Of a stretch of DNA of 64,000 nt, positions 47,570 through 57,643 are shown one piece after another. The notes beneath the pieces were generated by a model that worked only from the letters and a program-made list of their open reading frames with translations, was not told the origin of the DNA and ran no database searches. Position numbers and translations under genes: made by a program. Where the stretch lies: assembly GCA_023238725.1 (NCBI GenBank), contig CM041551.1:7553759-7617758 (forward strand), written 5' to 3'. Within the stretch, counting starts at the first letter, position 1; every line of letters begins with the position of its first letter. This stretch comes from Scortum barcoo (lineage: Eukaryota; Chordata; Actinopteri; Centrarchiformes; Terapontidae).

Positions 47570-48831
47570 TCTCCTTGCGGCTGATGTTGACATGTTGCTG
47601 TTAACATTGCCCTGCTTCTACTGTGTTCTGTGGAAATGAATCAAGAGAAAGTGGAGTCAGTGCTCTGAAAGAAGTGGTTAGGAAAGATTTTCTTGACCTA
47701 GAGATGAGATGCTGAACATGCACAAGTCAAGCTTCAATGAGGCTGGTTTGTTCAGCTGAAGGAGGGGATAGCGCGTATGTTAAGAGTGTACAGAGAATCT
47801 GTTCTAAACGACTTAAAGCGTTAACAAAGTTGAAATGTTCTTCTGACAAACATCTGGAATTTCATCTTTGACCGTTCCACTCGTAATTCTCCTCTCCCTG
47901 TCCCTGCCATCATGTACAAAAGAGAGATCACCCACAAATTTCATGCTCTTTCCACTCCTACAACCAGATGTGGCTCCTGTCCAGAAGATAGATAAGGATA
48001 AGCATCACTGTATGTAAAGTCAACATGCATGGATTATTCCCAGGATCGACATACCATAAATTCCTAATCTTACAGAGAACGAAGGTGAGAAACAGGTGAA
48101 CAAGTTTTGGACACTGCAAAGCTCCAAGTTTTTCTAAAATTGTGGGAACACATCATTTGTGTTACACCGAGTCACTTGTGTTACAATTGTCTTGGTGTCT
48201 GGGGCTCGCAGGACAGTCTGTGTTTTGTCGGTGTGACTTGTGAGTAAATTGTAAAATAAAGTGGTGCAGTTTTTCTGATGCAGGTTTCCAGTAATATTCA
48301 TTGGATAGATGTTAACTGTCCAGACTGCTGTTGAAAACCACATTGCTTGGATTGATGGCAAACCTGGAGTCATTTTTAATCCACACTCCGAAGGTTTCTC
48401 TTCTGTTGTCAAACTCTTGTCCTGTTGCAGCTCTAAAGTTACATGGGATTAGCAAACAGGATCCACTCAGTGCTTCCATCTTCTTTGGTGCAGTAATGAA
48501 GAGGCCTGCTGGCTCAGTACAATCAGCCTGATGCACCTGTAAAAGCAGACTCATGATCAACATGAAGAGAAAGTTCATGATACACAAACTACAGTTCAGC
48601 AGCATGTTTGGTACTTTTTCTGTCCTTTTAACAATGTCAGTATAAAACATTTGACTTTGCAGTCAGGACATGAAGAGCTGGAAAAAGTAAGTCTATCTGC
48701 ACTGCTCTTTCTGCTTTGTTTCTAAATGAAGTCCAAACTGTAAATGATGAACGTCTCCAAATCAAAGTGAGTGAACAAACAGCTCACCCTGAAAGAAAGA
48801 AGACACTCAGTAACATGTTGGCTGTCACCAT
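47570..48831 (-). pseudogene. Siglec-like copy I, V-set remnant with leader
   Basis: Sister of F. Leader exon 48831 to about 48787, whose donor has one extra base; V-set from 48536 to about 48225, cut before the YYFRIEN strand and fused to the start of a D2 exon near 48200-48222. The V part has the GSCLLIPC cysteines and part of KNCTTLFYN but no arginine. The same breakpoint in F and I means the deletion came before the block duplication. Confidence 0.75.
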
Positions 48832-49487
48832 ATTCACACACAGGACTGCAACCACACTCATCACCTGGATTTGATGAAAAAACTTACTGTTCAATATTTT
48901 AATCAAATCGTCTTTTAAACAAATCATTTATGTTCTTTTACAGCAGCCTCAAATTCACACGGTCAAACAAGGAACTTGGCACAAACAACCAAATGTTACT
49001 GTGTTATAAGTAGTGATTAATAAAATATAAAGAATTTCACTTTAGAAAGTTTAAATATCAAAACAAAATGACCCAGAGTCAGTTTAAGACATTAATGTTT
49101 AAATGAAGTGTTGCTGAAGAAATGTCTCATGACTTTGAGGGTTATTTCTAACAACACAAAACTCAACCAATAAAACAAAATCTTTTATAAAATAAAAGTC
49201 TTTTTCAGTGTCCACAAAAACCAGCAAATAACAAAACTCTCTGGGTTAAAAAGAAACATTTGATCTTACCAAACAAGGCTGCAGCTAAAATGGAGAAACA
49301 ATTTGTTTTCAAATCAGGTGAAATTTGTGAATTTCAGCAGAACTGCAACAGATCCAGCAACCGACTTCCCTGCTAAGCTGCTGTAATATAAAAGCAAACA
49401 GACGTGTTGATTCAAACTTGATATCACATGACTGAAACACTCACGAAATATAACAAGTCTTCATCTTCCTGCTCACACCCTGTGAGT

Positions 49488-49495
49488 GAGGAAGT
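49488..49495 (+). promoter_or_regulatory. PU.1/Ets-type GAGGAAGT motif upstream of copy I
   Basis: Same position relative to the leader as the motif at 9306-9313. Confidence 0.35.
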
Positions 49496-50024
49496 TACCT
49501 TTTAGTGCAACTTGAGCTTAACAAACTGTAAATGACTTTTCTACTCTTAAAGATCAATTTTATCATGAGTCACTGTAAGCCTGTTTGCTTTGTCTTCTTT
49601 TGTAGAACATGTCATGATAATCACATATGTGACATATAAAATATTAACATCATTTATTGCACACATGTAGTTAATATTTAGGTGAACAGCAGATATAAAA
49701 TTAATATATTGGGTGTTTTATTACCCATAGTTTTGTTATTGTATTGTTATTACAAAGGAGGGGGATTTGAAGAGTAAAGACTAAAATGAATGTATGTCTC
49801 ACTTATCAGCCATTAAGTGTCCACATTAATTTGTCTAACTAAACTACAGGAACGTAGCAGTCTTCTTTAAGTTGACGTTTAAACCTTTAGGGCTAAGTGA
49901 TGTTACAGGGGTAAGAATAGAGAAGGAATGGTCTACAGGTCCATTCATCTGATCCCACAGCATGGTCACTGTCTGCTTCATCTTGTGACTAATAAAGATC
50001 TTCAACACATCATTTTAATGTTAC

Positions 50025-50570
50025 CTTTACATATCAGCCAGAGTCCAGAGGAGAACTGCAAGTCAGTTCGATTTTCACACAGACAATAGAACAACCTGCC
50101 TCGATCACTGTCGCTCACTGTGAAGCCACAAACCTGTTTATCAGCTCTGATCAGCTCCAGTCTGCCATCAGTGCCATCGCTGATCATGATCATGATCATG
50201 ATCATGATCATGGGAGGGTCTGGAAGATTTGGGAAATGGAGAGATGTAAAATGTTATAGGAAAGGGATTGTAAAGTAGGAGTAAGCATCAAGAACCTTAA
50301 AAGCAATATTAGTACTGTATTATATGATGCCAGTGCTTTTGAGGATGACGTACAGAAAGAATGAATTCAGGTCTTAAATGACACATAAAGTTTCTGAGTC
50401 TTTCCAGCAGTTATTGTTTCCTTCATTCAATCACACAGTATGTGGCAGAACAGGTGATGTATCCATTGTGTTTGTCTGACAGAGTGATGGTCTCCTGGAT
50501 TTTAGTTGTAAAGGTTCAATTTCCATTTTTCCTCCAGTCTTGTTGGAGATTCCACTTCAGTTTTCAGAGG
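50025..50570 (-). pseudogene. Diverged Ig-like copy J: one open exon and a D2 remnant
   Basis: An exon-like unit at 50219-50025 has a CAG acceptor, a GTAAC donor, phase 1 on both sides and 195 open bases. It reads DPPMIMI and on through RADKQVCGFTVSDSDRGRLF to YCLCEN, WLIC and a final G. I do not recognise its family with certainty; the FYC motif would suit an Ig F strand. Upstream, 50570-50430 is a worn D2 copy (TTKIQETITLSDKH, GYITCSATY) with stops. No leader, V or membrane exon was found. Confidence 0.5.
50182..50212. repeat. (GATCAT)n microsatellite inside an open exon
   Basis: Five tandem gatcat units, self-complementary, encoding alternating Met-Ile at the start of exon J. Confidence 0.9.
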
Positions 50571-50579
50571 ATATCTCAT

Positions 50580-51300
50580 CTTTATATATTTGCAGTGTAC
50601 ATATTGATGCAATCTGGTCTAATTGGCTGCTGCACAGTCTTCTTTTGAGAGATCCTTTTTTCAAGATTTCATCAAGAACTGAAAATTCAAGTCAGTGTCA
50701 TTACAAAACAACTGTTATGTCTCTTGCATTGTGCAGTTTATTTTGAAAGTTACTCACTTTCCATTCTCACATCAAATTCTTCAGTCATCACCGCTGAGAG
50801 TTGAGCTATCACAGGCAAATTAGAAATGATAATTTTCTGCCACTATATATAAATAAACGAATTCTGTTGCAAAAAGTTGTACATCTTCTTCTTCTCAGCA
50901 TTTGCATACCTCCAACTTCTTTTCTTTGGTAGTCTGGTCGGTCAGCCACAAAGACAAACCAAAATGTTTCGAAACTCATATTTCATCATATTTTGAACCA
51001 CACATTTACTAACTACAGACAAAGCGCTGAGAAACAGCACATTTTTAGTTGTGACTGTTTCGTACTTTTGGACACTTAATATAGTCTGTAAAATAAGTTT
51101 TAAATACATATATTTGTAATGCAATGCCCCTGACAGTAGATGTATAGGGACTTAAACTGTATGCGACATATGTATACTGAAAATATAAATAAAAAAAAAC
51201 AAAGAAAGAAAACATTCTTTTCCCTGCACAGTGAAACTTTCCACATTATGACCACAGATGAGTGAATCAAAAGGCGAATGACAATTTGCTCTATAAAAAG
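50580..51300. other. Intergenic DNA between the array and fen1
   Basis: AT-rich with no gene seen. A TTTATT (complement of AATAAA) near 51308-51313 probably ends the fen1 transcript. Confidence 0.5.
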
Positions 51301-51543
51301 ACATTACTTTTATTCATCAACAGAAAACACCATTCAACCATTAACAAGATACTTCTTTGTTTCCCCATATTTGGTCCTGTACATACACTGTTGTTCAGCT
51401 GAACTAATTATTACACAGAACCTCCTATTGTGTTGCAGCTTTCTTCTGCCTCACCCAGAGCTCTATGTTCTTTTTATACTGATATTCAGCAGGTGTTATT
51501 ACATTAATTACTTCCCAAAAGACTCAAGAGCACTATGTTCAGT

Positions 51544-51623
51544 CTATTTGCCCTTCCTAAATTTGCCTGGCGTGGCTCCAGTCTTTTGCTTCTTTTTTGC
51601 TGATCCTTTGATCTCAGGTTCCT

Positions 51624-51654
<31 letters not shown>

Positions 51655-54600
51655 ACTGAATATGTACGATAGCAACTTTTTGTAAGACAAAGAAACTGAA
51701 TGACAATGTATGGCGTTGACATATTCACACAAAACACACAGAGTGAATATTACATTAAATGAAAAATGTACTACGTGCAATCATTCAAATTGTTTTGGAA
51801 ATGCATAGTTGACGTTTTTCTACATGTACCTTCCGTTTGGAGGACAGAGATCCAGTGACGGTAAAGAAAGAGTCCAGTCGTCCCTGTGTGCTGCCCTGCC
51901 GGCTCTTCAAAATCTTTTTACAGCCGTTACGGACCCTGTCCTCACTGCACAGATAACCGAATCAATACATTAATATATAAAAGATTACATGTTATTTCCA
52001 CTCAACTTTCCATACATTTTCTTCTCAGTAACAGAAACACCCAAAGAAGCATTTAAAAGACTATAAGGGACAAGATGAAGTCACAAGCCAGTAACGCCAC
52101 CTAGTGGTCAGATGTTGTATAATCAGTTGGTGTGAGGAGAGTCTGCTGATGGTTCACCTGAACTGTTTCTCGCCACACATGAACTGGATCAGTCCCTCCT
52201 CATCTGGCTCAATCCACTTCAACTCCACTGTGGAGCAGTCCACCACTTCTGGCTTCAAAAACAAACTCCTGGCTTCTTTGTACAGCCAGTCCTCTGGAGT
52301 AGGGTGTTTCTGCGAGAAGGCAAGCGAGACAAACACACCAAGAATCAGAAACAAACCCTCCGTTTGTACACCTGCCCGAACTCCTGGATTATATCAGACA
52401 TAAACTTACGTTGGGGTCAATGTTTTCTAGGATCTCCTCAATGCTGCCGTGCTGTCTGATCAGTTCGATGGCTCTCTTGGGGCCAATCCCCTTGATGGTG
52501 GCGCAGTAGTCACAGCCCAGCAAAATACACAGGTCTATAAACTAAGATGGACCGTGGAAAAGAGAAGGAGTAATACAAGACAGACAGAAATATCAGTCCT
52601 GTACCTGATCCAATTTAAAGTTCCATCACAGACAGGAGAGTGTTTGTGACAGCTCTGTCACAAATGTGCATGGCATGTTTGCAGAGCAAAAACTACCTGT
52701 TCATTGGTCATGCCGATGTCCTGCAGGATGCGACTGAAGTGGAACTCTTGTATAGGAAGTTTCCTAAAACCAGTTAATTCATTAATGAATTGTCAAGTGC
52801 ATTAAGGAATACATTGCCATTAGATTTAAAGGCCATTACTTGTGTGATGATGGGCAGACTCCCTCCTCTTCTAAACCTTACATACAGACAATTATCCAAA
52901 GATGTAATTAAGAGACTGGAGTAAGACAGGATGATATGATGTAATATATTTTTAGTTTCATACTGACTCAAAGTGAAACAAATACTGCCATGATCAAAGA
53001 TGTTCCTTTTGATTTTTGTTATGATATTAATAAAAGAGAGGAGAAAATGTAAGAGGCAGCAGCTTGTTCCATGTCGTGCTTTTTTTCCTCCTTTCCTGTT
53101 CAGAGGTGGTGAGACAATCCAACATCACTGTAATATTTAAAATAGAGCATGTAAACTGTGATAAGAATATACTTGGCCTCTTTCTAACCAGTGAAACAAT
53201 TGATGGATAATTGGATAATTAAATAAAATGGAATTGAGGTTTGGATTGATTGATGATTGATTATCTTCAACTATATAAAGAATTTGCAGGTTCCATCAAA
53301 ACATTAAGATGTCTCCGGTGTCAGAACATCTCTACTACACTGGGAATCAGTGATGCAGTGACAGTGGGATGCAGGCGTGAAATTACTTTGCTTCACTGGC
53401 AGTGAGATGTCTGAGCAGAACGTTTGTCCCAAAGGTGAGCCCATCCATATCCTCTGTTGCCGTGGCAAAGACCTTCCCTGCTTTAACCAGAGCAGCACAG
53501 CTGGCCTCTGCCTCACATGGTGCCTATAATACAAAACAAATCAAATTACATTTCACAGCCATTTCCTGGTTAGGTGTCACCACTTATGCCTTTGTGCAAT
53601 TAAAGAAAACAACAAAAATTTGCTCTTACATTACAATTTCTGTCTTTCAGTTCCTAACCCAAATCTGTACCTAACATGAGGGAACCTCAAAACTGGGTGA
53701 CAAAATCAAATCACTGCAATAACTGTAGAAATATTTATAAAGCCAGTCAGAGTTTGTCTAACCTCAATGTAAGGCACTCCCATCAGGGTCAGCAGCTTCT
53801 TGCACTCTTCATTATGCTGCTTGGTGACTTTCACCAGACGCTTGGAGAATTTGTCAATATTCTCTTGTTCCCCTAGGTTGAGACAAAAAGAAATGACACA
53901 CATTTTAATATAGGACCAAAGTAAAACATTTTTATAATCTCTAATGTATTAATTAATTAAATAATTAACATTCCTGCTAATGAGCCAAAAACACACAGTT
54001 TCTGACCCGCGTAGAGAAAAAAAAATTGTTAGCCACCTTTAACAGGGCCGGGGTCACAGCACAATGAATATAGACCGGCACCACTCATGACTGTGGTTAA
54101 GTAAAATGCAAAAAACATTAACTGTACCAATTTCCTGGGCTTGAGCAAGCAGCTTCTCAGCCTCTGCCCTCCTCTCCCCTCTCTTCTCAAGCTGGAGGCA
54201 AAGAAACAAAACAAGAGACAGGTGATATAGGTCGCAAAAAATAAATACAATTCAATATTTAAAAAGAAGGACGAGAGCAAATGCAAGCTTGTAAAAATTC
54301 TACCACAATTTGCCGGTAGTATACCCTATACACCTTTGTATAGCCAAATAGACGATTTACACACACACACATACACACTTACTGATCTATCAAACAACAT
54401 GGTAAAGTGTGTAATTTCAGAAACTCGACCACCAAAATGCAAAATGTTTTTTAATGTCACAATTCTGACCACAGTGAAAAACATCAGAGGACGTCAGAGT
54501 CCAGACTAACCTCTGCTGACTTGAGCTGCGGGGGCTTGCCGTCAAACACGTACACCGGTTTGATGCCGTGTTCCAGCATACGGATTGTCCGGTAGAACAT

Positions 54601-55337
54601 TCCCATCAGGTGGCTGAAAAAGAGAGCAAGTGGCAAAAATATATTCAGCCTCGTGCCCAGACTCAAATCTACCTCCTGGTCTGGGATCCATCCGAGAGCT
54701 ACAGCGACTCAAGTGTGAGTCCTTTACGTGTCTGCGCTGAAAGGGGGAGGTGTGGATGTACCTCGTCGTCTCTCCCTCCTCATTCTGCAGAACGTTCCCG
54801 TCCTGTCGCACAGCAATCAGGAATTGGTAGATACACATGGAGGCATCTATGGCAATTCTCCTGCCTGCAGAAGTTAAACAAAAAAAAACAGTTACTGCTC
54901 AATGCAGCAGGAATTATCAAAACATGCAACACCTTCACTAAGCCTTCATTTAGTATATTATTAAAGGAAACTTAGAATAGACTATTTTAGTTAGCTGCAA
55001 ACCTGCATTATGTATAAGACACATTTTGTAGTTTTAATGGAATACAAAGATTTATCAGTTCTAAAGTTTAATAAAGGATCATGTCAGACTGAGTGAAAAT
55101 AACCTGTTCTGATAGTACAGCCAGATAAATGACCCTACACGCTCTCACTCCACTTTATCCAGCTTCCACCTCTGTTGCAGCACTCATTTTACCCAAGGGA
55201 GCTCATCACACTTTGATCTGATTTCATTCTCATATTTCGTGCAGTGAACAGTTACCGAAGTAGTTCTTGATGTCTTGCTCTTTGATGGCACCAGGAGCCT
55301 GGTCTGCAATCAGCTTAGCAAGTCCATGTATTCCCAT
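51544..55337 (-). CDS. fen1: Flap endonuclease 1
   Basis: Structure-specific 5' nuclease of the XPG/Rad2 family. It trims Okazaki flaps and acts in long-patch base excision repair, held to PCNA. Coding exons on the minus strand: 55337-55256, 54864-54762, 54613-54511, 54191-54128, 53872-53763, 53523-53387, 52763-52697, 52541-52410, 52309-52158, 51944-51830 and 51621-51544. They sum to 1143 bases, 380 codons plus stop, the family length. Seen: N-terminus MGIHGLAKLIAD, metal ligands in IDASM, VFDGKPP, CEAEASCAAL, EDMDGLTFG and CDYCATIKGIGPKRA (helix-hairpin-helix), the PCNA-binding box QGRLDDFF, and the basic C-terminus AKKKQKTG. No lesions. A 5' untranslated exon ends at the donor at 55703. The coding sequence is one exon in mammals as I recall, so the ten coding introns are notable. 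Confidence 0.97.
51624..51650. repeat. (GA)n microsatellite at a fen1 splice acceptor
   Basis: On the minus strand this is a CT run ending directly in CAG before the last fen1 exon, so it is the polypyrimidine tract of that acceptor. Confidence 0.9.
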
Positions 55338-55703
55338 CGTGAGGTTCAAACTGGGATCAACAAAGTCTGAAAGGCAATGAAACAATGTCTATTAATTATA
55401 TTATGTGCAACCAGATACACGCCGATTAGCTGCTGTAATAGTTATCGAAAAGTTGTGTTATAAGCGTTGGATTCACAGGGAGAGGCAGCCCCCTTAAATT
55501 GGCAATTTTTTGAAGGAGATTTGGCGAGAGCGGATTAATTATGCCCCGGCTGCAGACGTGTAGCAAGCTCGAGGGGCTAAAACACGAATAACGTCACATT
55601 TACTCGTATTATACGTGATATTGGCGGGCAGCAACAAGGATAAGGTCTATGCTTTACATATTAAATCAGGTTAAACTGTTTATTTTTTTTATAACAGACT
55701 CAC

Positions 55704-55750
55704 CCTGCAGCTTTTAACACGCGAGCTTGTGCGTTAGGCGCGAGAACCTC
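55704..55750 (-). other. fen1: fen1 5' untranslated exon (3' boundary sure, start approximate)
   Basis: The minus strand shows a GTGAGT donor just below 55704, matched by the CCTTTCAG acceptor before 55366. The exon is GC-rich and carries no ATG in the part seen. Confidence 0.6.
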
Positions 55751-55762
55751 TTTCGCGGGAAA
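55751..55762 (-). promoter_or_regulatory. E2F-type site near the fen1 start
   Basis: TTTCGCGGGAAA matches the E2F consensus almost perfectly and lies at the upstream edge of the fen1 5' exon. FEN1 is an S-phase replication gene, so E2F control makes sense. A CCAAT box complement (attgg) lies near 55896. Confidence 0.65.
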
Positions 55763-57590
55763 TTAAACAGGCAGGCATGACCTATCGATCTGTCGAGCGC
55801 AGCGTCGTGATACAAGCTGAGGAGCTGCCGAGCGACGGTGCAGGTTGGATTACACAGGTCTGAGTCCTAACGAGGAAGTGCTGCGGCGGTTTTCTATTGG
55901 TCCATCGAGCTTGAAGGAAATCCGGTCAATACAGCAAAATAACAGAGTCGCCCTGCAAAGGGGCTCAAACCGTGTAAGTGTTGGCTTAAAGCGGCGTTAA
56001 AGCATTAAAAATAACCCGCTTTTAATCTCAAATGGCTCATGAGGGGATAATTTTACCGGCTGCGTAAAACCGGTAACGTAGGAGGGGTGTTTTTGTTTCT
56101 CCGCCCACTCCGGAAAACTCACCGAGCCGTCGTTATTTTTATTTTTTAAGGTGACGTGGAGTCGGACCCCCTGTTCTTTTTCTCCTCCTTCTTCTCTTCC
56201 CTCCACTGTCTCATGTGTCAATAAAAGTACTCGGTGTACCTGGATATGGATGCATGAAAAAGTCTGGGACGCCGCATCGAGGCTTTGCAGCATGTTTTTG
56301 TGTCAATCTGAAGACTGAGCTCCAGTATCAGCAGAGAGGAGACCGTCGGGGCCTGGAGTGAGAGGAATCCGGCGGACAGACAGGTTTAGTCGGATCTGCA
56401 GCATTGGGGCTGAAGTGATACAACAGTGGAACTGGTAACTTCTCGCCTGAAGTCATTTGCTGTCCCCCAAAACGAGAAAGCGATTAGAGTGAAGCAGTGT
56501 TGATGTCGACTCATTCAGAGAACCTGCAGGACGAACAGGATGTTCCCTGCGTTTTTACTGCACTTTGATGCTTTACCTTGTAAATTATCTGGTTGTCCAG
56601 CTGATAGATGATAGCTTAGAAACATCTCATGAAATGAGGGTACTTAAGTTATGATCCTGACACTAAAAAGTTCAGCTGGGATGCTGCTCTGATGAGACAT
56701 GACAGGTCACAGTTTTACTGACAGAAACTCCTCCAGACTAGCCCCACATTTTTTGTCAGCAGCTTTGGTCAGAAACTAGCTGAATCCCCTTATCAGACTG
56801 TTAAAGAAACGGGTTATCAATCATTTATTTATATACAGTCAAACTGAAATCTGCTGTCAAGAGGAATTTAAATTTTTTCAAGGTTAACTCTGATTATGGG
56901 CATGATGGCGCCCCAAACAGAAAAGAAACTGCTTTACTTGCATTAATGCTGCCACATTCAAACACGGCATTGCTGTATTTTGCGCTGTGTTTTTTCACCA
57001 GTGCTGACTACAAATCAGCCTTTTAAATTCTTCTTTTTTCATCTTGCCCCAAAACTCATGATAGCATATTTGCTTTTTGAATTTGAGGATAGCAAAATCA
57101 AACTAACAAAAAGAGGAAACAGTGGTCCTGTAGCATAAGGATAGGGTTAGGTTATTTAAAAACAAAACAAAATAATAAACTCAGAGAATGGCATCTGTGG
57201 GCAACATTCTTCATGTACACTCTCACAAACTCATAACAGATAGATAAAAACCAACATTTGCTCATTTGATGCCAGTCAAAAAGTCCCCACTGGACTGATT
57301 AATCTGATGAAATACATTGTAATTCATGGTGGTTGCACAGTGTGTCACAGTTCTGTCTGGGTGTTTTTCAATTTTCTTCTGTGTTTGTCAGAATGTAGAC
57401 TGAGTGACAGTGCATAAAATTCTCCATACATACCACTTGACATATAGATCATTGCACATTGGCTCTAAATGCCACTGACAAGAGCTCAGCTCTCAAATTG
57501 AAGGTAGAGGCACACTGTAAATCTCAGGACAGACAGTTAGTTTTAATCACACCTGTCTCTCATGAACTGATGAAGTGTCCATCTTTGCAA
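55763..57590. other. Divergent promoter region and 5' intron between fen1 and tm9sf1
   Basis: The part to about 56450 is CpG-richer than the surroundings and probably holds both promoters and a tm9sf1 5' untranslated exon; a donor such as that near 56383 or 56433 is possible but not fixed. From 56500 to 57590 the DNA is intron-like, ending in an acceptor near 57592. Confidence 0.5.
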
Positions 57591-57643
57591 CAGGGGTTAT
57601 GCAGTGTGGAATAGGACACCTGCCAGGTGGCTGCCAGAGGACA

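Larger units (their letters stand above)
37276..49500. repeat. Tandem segmental duplication, right block
   Basis: Sister of 18777-30490, covering the ectodomain of G, all of H and copy I. It is longer mainly because of an LTR at 41155-41724 and about 140 extra bases near 43458-43597. Confidence 0.93.

Noticed and set aside
50182..50212. A CRISPR-like or regulatory repeat
   Set aside because: The units are six bases with no spacers; it is a microsatellite in a vertebrate genome.
5092..50570. NITR, FcRL or CEACAM identity for the Ig array
   Set aside because: The paired cysteines in GSCLLIPC, the NC in the E strand, the FR motif in the F strand and the extra D2 cysteine together are specific to Siglecs.
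57575..57643. Upstream in-frame ATG codons for tm9sf1
   Set aside because: One lies before the splice acceptor near 57592. The other has weaker context and would put a polar stretch before the signal peptide.
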